From NCBI GenBank assembly GCA_910586475.1, contig CAJUHM010000008.1:1-56430 (forward strand): DNA of 56,430 nucleotides. Reading direction: 5' to 3'. Shown here one piece after another: positions 26,727-34,130 of the stretch. Source of the stretch: an uncultured Muribaculaceae bacterium (lineage in GTDB: Bacteria > Bacteroidota > Bacteroidia > Bacteroidales > Muribaculaceae). Every line of letters starts with the position of its first letter. Position 1 is the first letter of the stretch. The notes below the pieces were generated by a model. That model saw only the letters and a program-made list of their open reading frames with translations, was not told the DNA's origin and did not search any database. The position numbers and the translations under genes are program-made.

Positions 26727-26749
26727 TTATTTAAAATAATTCTAAATAA
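26727..26749. promoter_or_regulatory. AT-rich palindrome next to the feoAB promoter, candidate iron-regulator site
   Basis: TTATTTA (26727-26733) and TAAATAA (26743-26749) form an inverted repeat with a 9-base spacer, ending two bases before the -33 TTTG. Size and AT-richness resemble Fur-family operators. The regulator is inferred from the iron-transport gene it precedes. Confidence 0.4.
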
Positions 26750-26774
26750 GTTTTGCCATTTTACAAATTATTCT

Positions 26775-26782
26775 CATCTTTG
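26775..26782 (+). promoter_or_regulatory. -7 promoter box of feoAB
   Basis: CATCTTTG (one mismatch to TAnnTTTG) with TTTG at 26752-26755, 19-base spacing. The ATG follows 20 bases downstream. Confidence 0.6.
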
Positions 26783-26801
26783 CAAAAAAATTTATGAGCA
26801 G

Positions 26802-29204
26802 ATGAGATTAGACGAACTTACCACAGGGCAAAAAGCAAGAATCGTAAAAATCGTTGGCCATGGCGCATTCCGCAAACGACTGATGGAAATGGGCTTTGTC
26901 AAAGGTAGAGATATTGAGGTTCTGCTCCATGCTCCGATGAAAGATCCGATCAAGTACAGCATTCTGGGCTACGAAGTGTCGCTCCGCAAAACTGAGGCCC
27001 ACATGATAGAAGTTGTACCGTTCAATGAAGCATCTGCCTCAGATGAGACCAAATCCCACACCAACACACTCGTCGAATCGGTCGAGTCGCACAATGCGTT
27101 CGAGGAGTCGCACCACACGATCAATATCGCGCTCATCGGAAATCCGAACTGCGGCAAGACCTCGCTTTTCAATATCGCCTCCGGCGCCCATGAGCATGTC
27201 GGGAACTACAGCGGTGTGACAGTCGATGCCAAGCATGGCAGTTTCAATTATGGGAACTACAAGTTCAACATCGTTGACTTGCCCGGCACCTATTCTCTTG
27301 ACTCATATTCGCCCGAAGAGTTATATGTCCGCCGCTATCTGAACGGACAGACTCCAGATGTTATCGTCAACGTTGTCGTCGCATCAAATCTCGAACGCAA
27401 TCTGTATCTGACAACCGAACTGATCGACATGGACCGCAGCATGGTCATCGCCCTCAATATGTTCGATGAGATCGAGAAGTCAGGCGACCGGCTCAACTAC
27501 GAGTTGCTGGGAGAGATGATCGGAGTGCCTATTGTTCCGACCGTCTCCCGTTCGGGGAAGGGAATCGACAAACTATTCGACACGATCATCGCCGTCTACG
27601 AAGGGCGTCACAAGGCTGTCAGACATGTCCATGTCAATCTCGGTCCGGAAATAGAGCCCGGTGTCACGGTTCTTAAAGATCTCCTTAAGGCGGACAAAAT
27701 CATTCCGCCGCAGTTCTCGCCCCGCTACCTCGCTATCAAGCTGCTTGAAAACGACAAGGAGGCTGAAAGCATTGTCAGCGTCAGCGATGACTACAACCAC
27801 ATAATCGAAGTAAGGGACAAAGAGGTAGAAGAGATCGAACGGAATTTAAAAGAGGATGTCACCTCGGCCATTGCAAGCGAAAAGTATGGATTCATTTCGG
27901 GCGCACTTGCCGAAACGCTTACCAAGGGAACCCGTCAGGTTGAAAAGCAGACCAAGCTGATCGACGCATTCGTCACCAACAAGCTGTTCGGCTTCCCGAT
28001 TTTCATAGCTCTGATGTTCCTGACGTTCTGGGCCACATTCGAAATCGGATCTTATCCGATGGACTGGATCGAGTCGGCTATCGGCTGGATCGCCGAGCTT
28101 GTCCAGGAGCATATGCCAGACGGCTGGATGAAAGACCTGATCGCTGACGGGGTCATCGGTGGAGTCGGCGGTGTGATTGTGTTTCTTCCGAATATCCTGA
28201 TCCTGTATCTATGCATCTCTTTCATGGAGGACTCAGGCTACATGGCGCGGGCGGCCTTCATCATGGACCGCATAATGCACAGGATCGGACTTCACGGGAA
28301 ATCGTTCATTCCTCTGATCATGGGCTTTGGCTGCAACGTTCCGGCAATCATGTCGACGCGCAGCATCGAGAGTCCATCGAGCCGCATCATCACAATTCTC
28401 ATCAATCCGTTTATGTCCTGTTCGGCACGACTGCCGATCTATGTTCTGCTCATCGGAACATTTTTTGAAAAGCATGCGGCCCTGATGTTTCTCGCGCTCT
28501 ATCTGCTCGGGATAGTCGTGGCGGCCGTCACAGCGCGTCTCCTCAGACGCTTCTATTTCAAAGCAGATGAAACCCCGTTTGTCATGGAACTGCCTCCCTA
28601 TCGCCTGCCGACAGGGAAAGCTCTTCTGCGCCACATGTGGAGCAAAGGCGAACAGTATCTGAAAAAGATGGGTGGTGTCATTCTTGTCGCAAGCATCGTT
28701 GTCTGGGCGCTGAACTACTTCCCTATCCACAACGAGACTCGGCCGGCAGAAAACGAACAGACTGTCATGGCCGACGATTCAAGGATCAATCCGGAAAACG
28801 ACTCCTACCTCCAGATGCTCGGTAAATTTGTTAATCCAGTCATGGAACCGTTAGGAATGCACTGGAGAGGGACAGTCGCAATGCTTGCCGGTGTTCCGGC
28901 AAAGGAAATTGTCGTTTCGACTCTCGGAGTGCTATACACCGGCGACGAGGAGATTTCCGATCAGGCACTCGGCCAACGGCTCAAAGCAACGAATCCGGCA
29001 ACAGGAAAGCCAGATTTCACAATGGCATCAGCGCTCGCACTTCTTGTGTTTGTCCTTCTCTACTGTCCCTGCATGGCTACGGTCATAGCAATCGTGAAAG
29101 AGACTGGCCGCTGGCAGTATGGGGCATTTTCGGTTGTCTATAACACAGCCGTGGCCTGGATTCTCGCTTTCGGTGTCTACCGCCTCGCGCTCTTAGCGAT
29201 TTAG
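26802..29204 (+). CDS. feoB: fused FeoA-FeoB ferrous iron transporter
   Basis: An 800-residue inner-membrane Fe(II) importer in which the small SH3-like FeoA domain (residues 1-75, TGQKARIVKIVGHGAFRKRL and MEMGFVKG) is joined to FeoB. The G-protein domain follows with G1 GNPNCGKTS at about 112, G2 NYSGVTVD, G3 VDLPGTYSL and G4 ALNMFDE, then the membrane part from about residue 390 with the conserved PLIMGFGCNVPAI and MSCSARLPIYVL blocks and a mirrored SCPAM-like YCPCMATV near the end. Such FeoAB fusions are known from Bacteroidota. ATG 26802 is chosen because the FeoA domain begins there; an open frame extends 165 bases further upstream. An AT-rich palindrome upstream may give iron control. 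Confidence 0.95.
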   Translation: MRLDELTTGQKARIVKIVGHGAFRKRLMEMGFVKGRDIEVLLHAPMKDPIKYSILGYEVSLRKTEAHMIEVVPFNEASASDETKSHTNTLVESVESHNAFEESHHTINIALIGNPNCGKTSLFNIASGAHEHVGNYSGVTVDAKHGSFNYGNYKFNIVDLPGTYSLDSYSPEELYVRRYLNGQTPDVIVNVVVASNLERNLYLTTELIDMDRSMVIALNMFDEIEKSGDRLNYELLGEMIGVPIVPTVSRSGKGIDKLFDTIIAVYEGRHKAVRHVHVNLGPEIEPGVTVLKDLLKADKIIPPQFSPRYLAIKLLENDKEAESIVSVSDDYNHIIEVRDKEVEEIERNLKEDVTSAIASEKYGFISGALAETLTKGTRQVEKQTKLIDAFVTNKLFGFPIFIALMFLTFWATFEIGSYPMDWIESAIGWIAELVQEHMPDGWMKDLIADGVIGGVGGVIVFLPNILILYLCISFMEDSGYMARAAFIMDRIMHRIGLHGKSFIPLIMGFGCNVPAIMSTRSIESPSSRIITILINPFMSCSARLPIYVLLIGTFFEKHAALMFLALYLLGIVVAAVTARLLRRFYFKADETPFVMELPPYRLPTGKALLRHMWSKGEQYLKKMGGVILVASIVVWALNYFPIHNETRPAENEQTVMADDSRINPENDSYLQMLGKFVNPVMEPLGMHWRGTVAMLAGVPAKEIVVSTLGVLYTGDEEISDQALGQRLKATNPATGKPDFTMASALALLVFVLLYCPCMATVIAIVKETGRWQYGAFSVVYNTAVAWILAFGVYRLALLAI

Positions 29205-29257
29205 GCGCCTGTACGGTTTTAGATCAACTAAAAATAGTACACCCTGAAAATGAGAAT

Positions 29258-29316
29258 CTTTTCATCTCCGCAAAGGTCTTTTCCGGTTCTTTACAACGGA
29301 ATTTAACGGTCACAAT
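29258..29316. repeat. dispersed intergenic block, copy 2
   Basis: Aligns by eye to 12505-12562 (see that entry). It lies between feoAB and mutS2, 30 bases before a terminator-like hairpin. Here the minus-strand frame of copy 1 is not preserved. Confidence 0.4.
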
Positions 29317-29345
29317 CGACGATTGCGCCCTCGAACCCAAACGAC

Positions 29346-29375
29346 AATCGCTCAAAGAATCCTCTTTGAGCGATT
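29346..29375. terminator. hairpin between convergent feoAB and mutS2
   Basis: A perfect 13-bp inverted repeat (29346-29358 with 29363-29375) around a 4-base loop. T-runs are weak on both sides, but its location between two convergent stops fits a bidirectional terminator. Confidence 0.65.
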
Positions 29376-29393
29376 ATCACAATAAGCAGTTTC

Positions 29394-31841
29394 TTATTCT
29401 AATTCGACAACTGTTATTCCTGCGCCTCCGAAGCGGACATCCTCGTCGTGGCAACTTCTGACTCCGCTGACAGAGGCCAGATATTCACGGATGCACTGAC
29501 GCAATGCTCCGGTTCCGGTTCCGTGAAGGATTCTGACCCTCGATGTGTTGAACTGGATCGCGTCGTCAATAAAATATGTGACAGCCTGCACGGCCTCATC
29601 GACACGCATTCCCCTGACATCGATCTCCTGCCGGAACTGCAGCTGACGGGAACGGGTCTCGTTACTTGTCGCCGAGGAAATAAACGACGATGCTTTCGCG
29701 GCTGAGGGAATCTTCGACAGAGTACGTCTGAGACGCGAGAGTTTCACGGTTGTCTTAAGCATGCCGAAGATGACAACCGCCTCTTTTCCTTTGATCTCGA
29801 CAATCCGGCCCGGAGTTCCCTCGCCGTCGAGTTTCACTATATCATTGACTTCGAGCGGAGCATTCCTGTCCACAACCGGTCTGGGGGCCTTCTTCTTCGC
29901 CTTCGGGGCTTTTTTCAGCAGATCCGGCTGGTCATCGCCGGCCGCAACAATAACTTTCTTATCTTCGTCGAGACGGCGACGGGCCTCACGGATCTTCTCT
30001 TTATCGGCCGCTGCGCTCCGGATCTCCTTTATCGTGCGCTCAACACGCGCGTTCGATCCGTCGATAATGCGCTTAGCCTCTTCTTTTGCTTCCGATATGA
30101 TCTCGCGCCGTTTGCTGCGGAGTTCATCGGCCTCCGATTCATAACGTTCGAGAGCCATCTCGACTTTCTTCTCCTTCTGACGAATGGCCAGACGCTTGTT
30201 TTCCCAGTATTTTTTGTCACGGGCTATGTCAAGCAGATACTTGTCGAGGTTGATGTAGTCACTTCCAACAATCTGTTCGGCTTCTTCAAGAATTGTTTTC
30301 GGAAGTCCGATTTTTTTGGCTATCTCGATTGCAAACGAGCTGCCGGGATTGCCGATTGAAAGTCGGAAAAGCGGCTGCATCTGCTGCCGGTCATAGAGCA
30401 TCGATCCGTTAATCAGTCCGGGGGTGTCTTCAGCGAAATGCTTAAGGTTCTGGAAATGCGTTGTGATAATACCCCACATCTTCTTGTCGTTCAGGTTATG
30501 GAGAACCGCCTGAGCAATCGCACCACCGATCTGCGGCTCGGTTCCTCCTCCGAATTCATCAATAAGAACCAGACTGGTTTTACGCCCTCTCTGCAAAAGG
30601 AACCGCATGTTGCGCAAATGGGAGCTATAAGTACTGAGGTCACTTTCAAGCGACTGATCATCGCCTATGTCGACAAATATATCCTCGAAAATGCCACATC
30701 GGGAATTGCTGTAGACCGATGGGAGGAGCCCACACTGAAGCATGTACTGTATTATGCCGGCAGTCTTAAGGCAAACGGATTTTCCACCGGCATTCGGCCC
30801 TGAAATAACGAGAATGCGCTCTTGAGGAGTCAGGATAATGTCGAGCGGGACAATCTCCTTGTTCTGGCGGCGCAGTGACATTAGAAGCCCGGGATGACAG
30901 GCGTGGTACCACTCCAGCTCCTCGTTCTGGGAAAATGACGGCATCGAAGCATCTATATCCTTTGCGAACAATGCCTTTGCATGGATAAAATCAAGTTCAC
31001 CCATTATTTTGCAGCTTTCAGCAATCTGAGCCGCATAGGGCCGGAGCGTGTCGGTCAGTAGAGTTAGGATTCTCGTAATCTCCCGGCGCTCGGCCAGTTC
31101 GAGTTCGCGGATACGGTTGTTGGCCTCAACCACTTCGGCCGGCTCGATAAATACAGTCTTCCCCGACGCAGACTCGTCGTGAACAATTCCCGAAAGCTTA
31201 CGCTTGTTCATCGGCGCAACCGGCAGCACAAGTCGCCCGTCGCGCATCGCCGGAGCCGTATCCGCCTCAATCACACCTTCTTTCTGAGCCCGCGCAATGA
31301 CAGCCTTCATCACCGAATTGACCCTGCCGCTCATGCGGTTCATATCCCTGCGGATCTCGGCCAGTTCGGGCGACGCACTGTCCATGATGTTGCCATAACG
31401 GTCAATGACCCGATTGATCGCACCGACGACAGGAGCAAATGTGACCATGCGCCTTACCGTTGCACTCAACTCAGGATAAGGCATGTCAGCCTCATCTTCA
31501 GCATCACCTGCTCTGAAATAATCCGCGACTTCACCCATGCAGACCAACGTCGACCTGACAGTGATGAATTCAGCCGCCGGAAGGAATGTGCGACCGACCG
31601 TCAGAACTTTCAGCGAATGGGAAATATCATGAAGACCGGCCAACGGCAGGTCAGTTTCCCCTTTGACAATCGCGAGCATTTCGTCGGTCGCATGGAGCGC
31701 CCGGCTGATTACCTCATAGTCGGTCAGAAAAGTCATCTCATCGGACAGCTGACGTCCCATTGCTGAAACGCAATAGGCGGAAACTTTCTGACGAACGCTG
31801 TCAAAACCTATTTTTTTCTCAAAAGATTCGGGATAGATCAT
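29394..31841 (-). CDS. mutS2: MutS2 family DNA structure-specific ATPase/nuclease
   Basis: An 815-residue MutS homologue without the mismatch-recognition domain. MutS core and clamp helices fill residues 1-320. The ATPase has Walker A GPNAGGKS at about 346-353, followed by the DDQSLESDLSTYSSHL block and Walker B LVLIDEFGGGTEP. A long coiled coil with many Lys, Arg and Glu lies at about 510-640, then a KOW-like segment, and a C-terminal Smr nuclease domain (IDVRGMRVDEAV, VRILHGTGTGALR) at about 735-815. MutS2 proteins suppress recombination or rescue collided ribosomes depending on the species; which applies here is unknown. Convergent with feoAB. Confidence 0.95.
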   Translation of the reverse strand: MIYPESFEKKIGFDSVRQKVSAYCVSAMGRQLSDEMTFLTDYEVISRALHATDEMLAIVKGETDLPLAGLHDISHSLKVLTVGRTFLPAAEFITVRSTLVCMGEVADYFRAGDAEDEADMPYPELSATVRRMVTFAPVVGAINRVIDRYGNIMDSASPELAEIRRDMNRMSGRVNSVMKAVIARAQKEGVIEADTAPAMRDGRLVLPVAPMNKRKLSGIVHDESASGKTVFIEPAEVVEANNRIRELELAERREITRILTLLTDTLRPYAAQIAESCKIMGELDFIHAKALFAKDIDASMPSFSQNEELEWYHACHPGLLMSLRRQNKEIVPLDIILTPQERILVISGPNAGGKSVCLKTAGIIQYMLQCGLLPSVYSNSRCGIFEDIFVDIGDDQSLESDLSTYSSHLRNMRFLLQRGRKTSLVLIDEFGGGTEPQIGGAIAQAVLHNLNDKKMWGIITTHFQNLKHFAEDTPGLINGSMLYDRQQMQPLFRLSIGNPGSSFAIEIAKKIGLPKTILEEAEQIVGSDYINLDKYLLDIARDKKYWENKRLAIRQKEKKVEMALERYESEADELRSKRREIISEAKEEAKRIIDGSNARVERTIKEIRSAAADKEKIREARRRLDEDKKVIVAAGDDQPDLLKKAPKAKKKAPRPVVDRNAPLEVNDIVKLDGEGTPGRIVEIKGKEAVVIFGMLKTTVKLSRLRRTLSKIPSAAKASSFISSATSNETRSRQLQFRQEIDVRGMRVDEAVQAVTYFIDDAIQFNTSRVRILHGTGTGALRQCIREYLASVSGVRSCHDEDVRFGGAGITVVELE

Positions 31842-31934
31842 TCGAATTATTAATATATAAATACTGGAGAGACCTCAGAATGATGCGAGGAATCATTCCC
31901 CGGCTTATTTTCAGTCATTTCTGCAAAGAGGCTA

Positions 31935-31942
31935 CAAATTTA
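31935..31942 (-). promoter_or_regulatory. -7 promoter box of mutS2
   Basis: Minus strand reads TAAATTTG, a full match, about 95 bases upstream of the mutS2 ATG. Confidence 0.55.
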
Positions 31943-32001
31943 CGAAGTTTTCGCGACATGCGGGTTCTCACAACTAAAAAAGTCTCCGCAGCCACCTCGC
32001 G

Positions 32002-32041
32002 GTGTCCGTTCCGGATCTTGCTCTACCGCGCGGACACTTTT
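32002..32041 (+). terminator. orphan terminator-like hairpin
   Basis: GTGTCCG (32002-32008) pairs with CGGACAC (32031-32037), followed by TTTT. No plus-strand gene ends upstream; the nearest plus-strand stop is about 2.8 kb away, so its function is unclear. Confidence 0.4.
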
Positions 32042-32064
32042 GGGTATGGCAGAGCTTTCAGCAA

Positions 32065-32072
32065 TACCTTTG
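32065..32072 (+). promoter_or_regulatory. -7 promoter box ahead of a small reading frame
   Basis: TACCTTTG, a full match, 29 bases upstream of the ATG at 32101. It may also serve the DUF308 gene at 32287. Confidence 0.55.
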
Positions 32073-32100
32073 CACCGTTGAAATTCATAACCCCAAAGAT

Positions 32101-32217
32101 ATGAAGCAGTCATTTATCGCATTGGTGGCAATAGCAAGCATCCTGCCGACGCAAACAGGCCCCATAGGCCGACTCCGACGGCTGCAAAACCGGCACTGCA
32201 GTTTGTCAGAGGGATGA
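32101..32217 (+). CDS. small reading frame with signal-peptide-like start, possibly decayed
   Basis: 38 codons: MKQSFIALVAIASILPTQTG is a convincing signal peptide core, followed by a basic tail rich in Arg. A plus-one shift around codon 17 would continue for about 35 more codons (ending KFNNFSIKDVIVSK), so this could be a frameshifted remnant of a slightly longer secreted protein. A promoter box lies just upstream, so it may be transcribed. The interval 31842-32286 otherwise holds only promoters and one hairpin. No homologue recognised. Confidence 0.35.
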   Translation: MKQSFIALVAIASILPTQTGPIGRLRRLQNRHCSLSEG

Positions 32218-32286
32218 AATTCAACAATTTCAGCATAAAAGATGTTATAGTATCAAAATAGTAAAAAACTTTTAACTTGATTTATT

Positions 32287-32847
32287 ATGAAAACACTAAC
32301 TAACTATTGGGGACAATCCAAATGGTGGTGGGTTGTTCTGCTCGTCGGAATCATGACAATTCTGTCAGGTTTTGCCTACTGGCTATGGCCGGCAATCGGA
32401 TTTGCTATTTCGTCACAGATTTTCGGATGGATTCTCGTTCTTGGAGGAATCGTCCAGCTCTGTGTTTCGTCGGGCTCCGACCGGCCTCAGGGATGGGGAT
32501 GGTGGCTCGTCGGCGGCGTTATCGACCTGTTCATCGGCTTCATGCTTGTGCGCAGTGTGATTCTGTCTGAACTTGTCTTCCCGTATTTCATTGCGATCGT
32601 ATTCCTGTTCTGGGGTCTCGGAGCTATTTTCAGTTCGGTCGGCCAACGCGCGCGCCGATACTGGTGGCTCTATCTTATCAACGGTATTCTTCTGATGGTC
32701 ATCGGATACTTCTTCCTCGAAGCGGGCTACATACAGAACATGCTGATGACAAGCATGCTGACTTCTCTCGCGTTCATCTACTGGGGATTCTGCATCTGTT
32801 TGCTCAGCTACGACATCCGTCCGGCCTCACACATCACGCGAGGCTGA
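32287..32847 (+). CDS. DUF308/HdeD-like integral membrane protein
   Basis: A 186-residue polytopic inner-membrane protein with six hydrophobic segments arranged as three pairs: WWWVVLLVGIMTILSGFAYW, then IFGWILVLGGIVQL, WWLVGGVIDLFIGFML, YFIAIVFLFWGLGAI, YWWLYLINGILLMVIGYFF and FIYWGFCICLLS. Repeated short Gly-rich helices of this kind define the HdeD/DUF308 family; E. coli HdeD is tied to acid resistance, but the molecular function is unknown. It stands alone behind the small reading frame and ends in a long inverted repeat. Confidence 0.85.
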   Translation: MKTLTNYWGQSKWWWVVLLVGIMTILSGFAYWLWPAIGFAISSQIFGWILVLGGIVQLCVSSGSDRPQGWGWWLVGGVIDLFIGFMLVRSVILSELVFPYFIAIVFLFWGLGAIFSSVGQRARRYWWLYLINGILLMVIGYFFLEAGYIQNMLMTSMLTSLAFIYWGFCICLLSYDIRPASHITRG

Positions 32848-32854
32848 CGTCACT

Positions 32855-32906
32855 AAATTCGCCTCTCCGAAATTCCATGCATATGTCAGTTAGGAGAGGC
32901 GAATTT
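32855..32906. terminator. inverted repeat after the DUF308 gene
   Basis: A perfect 14-bp inverted repeat (32855-32868 with 32893-32906) with a 24-base loop, eight bases past the stop. The T-run is only part of the stem, so strength is uncertain. Confidence 0.55.
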
Positions 32907-32970
32907 GTTAAATCTGTCTAAAAAAACCGCAGCATCGGCATATTTGAGTCTTGTTTTCAGAAGAAAGTCA

Positions 32971-32978
32971 TATATTTG
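32971..32978 (+). promoter_or_regulatory. -7 promoter box of the Trp/Tyr-rich protein gene
   Basis: TATATTTG, a full match, with CTTG 17 bases upstream. Transcription would start near 32984 and run straight into the hairpin at 32992-33031. Confidence 0.65.
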
Positions 32979-32991
32979 TGATATTAAAGTA

Positions 32992-33031
32992 AAAAAGACA
33001 TTAAACCAAATCCGGTTTTCAATGTCTTTTT
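32992..33031 (+). promoter_or_regulatory. terminator-like hairpin inside a 5' leader, possible attenuator
   Basis: AAAAAGACATT pairs with AATGTCTTTTT (11 bp), extended inside by AAACC/GGTTT with a 2-base bulge and 6-base loop. The 3' arm ends in five T, then CTATAG. It lies between the promoter box and the ATG at 33073, so it could stop most transcripts early or protect the leader. Confidence 0.55.
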
Positions 33032-33072
33032 CTATAGCTGTCATTAATCTCTCAACATATAAAATCTGAATT

Positions 33073-34050
33073 ATGGACATCCGAATAACATCATTTCTGA
33101 CTGCGGCCATCATTCTTGGTGCCAACGCTGTCGGCTTTGCTCAGAGCTATGACGATGATGACATCTATTTCAATCCGTCGAAAGTCAAAAGCGAATCCAA
33201 GGAAAAGAAAAGCACAGCGGGAACGCAGATCTATAGAACTACGATAACCGACCATCGGTCCGGCATCAACATAGATATTGACACCTATAACCGTCGTGGT
33301 GTTTTTGCAGCTGCCGACACAGCTTCAGAGGCAAACGAATCCGGAGATTTCAATTACACCCGACAGATCGAACGCTTCTATAATCCCGACGTTGTCACCT
33401 CCTCAAACGACGCCGAGCTTGCCGACCTGTACTATTCACAGCCGGCTACCGACGTAAATGTCTATATCAATGCGGTTCCCTCTTACGGCTATTGGGGCTA
33501 TCCGTATTCATCCTGGTACTGGGGCTACGCTCGCCCCTATACATGGTATTGGAACTGCGGATGGGATCCCTACTGGTCATGGGGTCCGAGCTGGAGCTGG
33601 GGTCATGGATGGGACCACGGATGGGGGCACGTTATTCCGAGCCGCCCGAACCGCCCGTCAGGCAACATCCGTCCCGGACAGCAGGTCCGTCCGTCAGGTA
33701 GCATCCGCCCCTCTTACCGTCCGTCATCCCGTCCTTCGGCGGGTTACAACGGGACTTATCGCCCCGGAAGTTCGTCATCAGGCTATCGTCAGAGCGGAAG
33801 CTCAGTCAGAAACGGTAGCGGTTCAATTCGAAAAAACAATTCGGGAGTGCGCCAGAACAACAATTCGCATCGCCAGAATTCGAACATTAACAATAATTCC
33901 TACCGCAACTCCAACAGTTCATCGTTCCGCAACAACATCAATGGCTCGACCTATCGCAGTTCAGGCTCGTTTGGCGGTTATCGCGGCGGAAGCGCCGGTT
34001 CGATGGGAGGAGGCTCACGTGGCGGAGGAGGAGGCCGCGGCCGACACTGA
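33073..34050 (+). CDS. exported Trp/Tyr/Gly-rich low-complexity protein
   Basis: A 325-residue protein with a signal peptide (MDIRITSFLTAAIILGANAVGFA). After a conventional acidic region of about 110 residues comes an extreme aromatic stretch at about 135-185 (repeats of YWGY, YWSWGP, SWSWGHGWDHGW), then an Arg/Pro/Ser region and an Asn/Ser/Gly/Arg-rich disordered C-terminus ending in poly-Gly. Composition suggests a surface or matrix protein that interacts through aromatic and cationic residues, but no family with known function is recognised. The gene is followed, 80 bases later, by a FadL-type porin gene, and the two may be co-transcribed. Confidence 0.8.
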   Translation: MDIRITSFLTAAIILGANAVGFAQSYDDDDIYFNPSKVKSESKEKKSTAGTQIYRTTITDHRSGINIDIDTYNRRGVFAAADTASEANESGDFNYTRQIERFYNPDVVTSSNDAELADLYYSQPATDVNVYINAVPSYGYWGYPYSSWYWGYARPYTWYWNCGWDPYWSWGPSWSWGHGWDHGWGHVIPSRPNRPSGNIRPGQQVRPSGSIRPSYRPSSRPSAGYNGTYRPGSSSSGYRQSGSSVRNGSGSIRKNNSGVRQNNNSHRQNSNINNNSYRNSNSSSFRNNINGSTYRSSGSFGGYRGGSAGSMGGGSRGGGGGRGRH

Positions 34051-34130
34051 TCCCACCTACTCTACATATAGGACCATCTCTCCCCGGAAACTAAAATTAT
34101 TACATTGATAACTATCCACTCTTTCACAAT

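Noticed and set aside
28233..28730. 165-codon minus-strand frame within feoAB
   Set aside because: Rich in His, Arg and Asp as expected from the reverse complement of membrane-helix codons; no start context.
31179..31766. 195-codon plus-strand frame opposite mutS2
   Set aside because: Antisense to conserved MutS2 domains without a promoter or known motif.
33458..34108. 216-codon frame in another register of the Trp/Tyr-rich gene
   Set aside because: Composition is an artefact of Gly/Arg/Ser codons; the main frame has the signal peptide and promoter.
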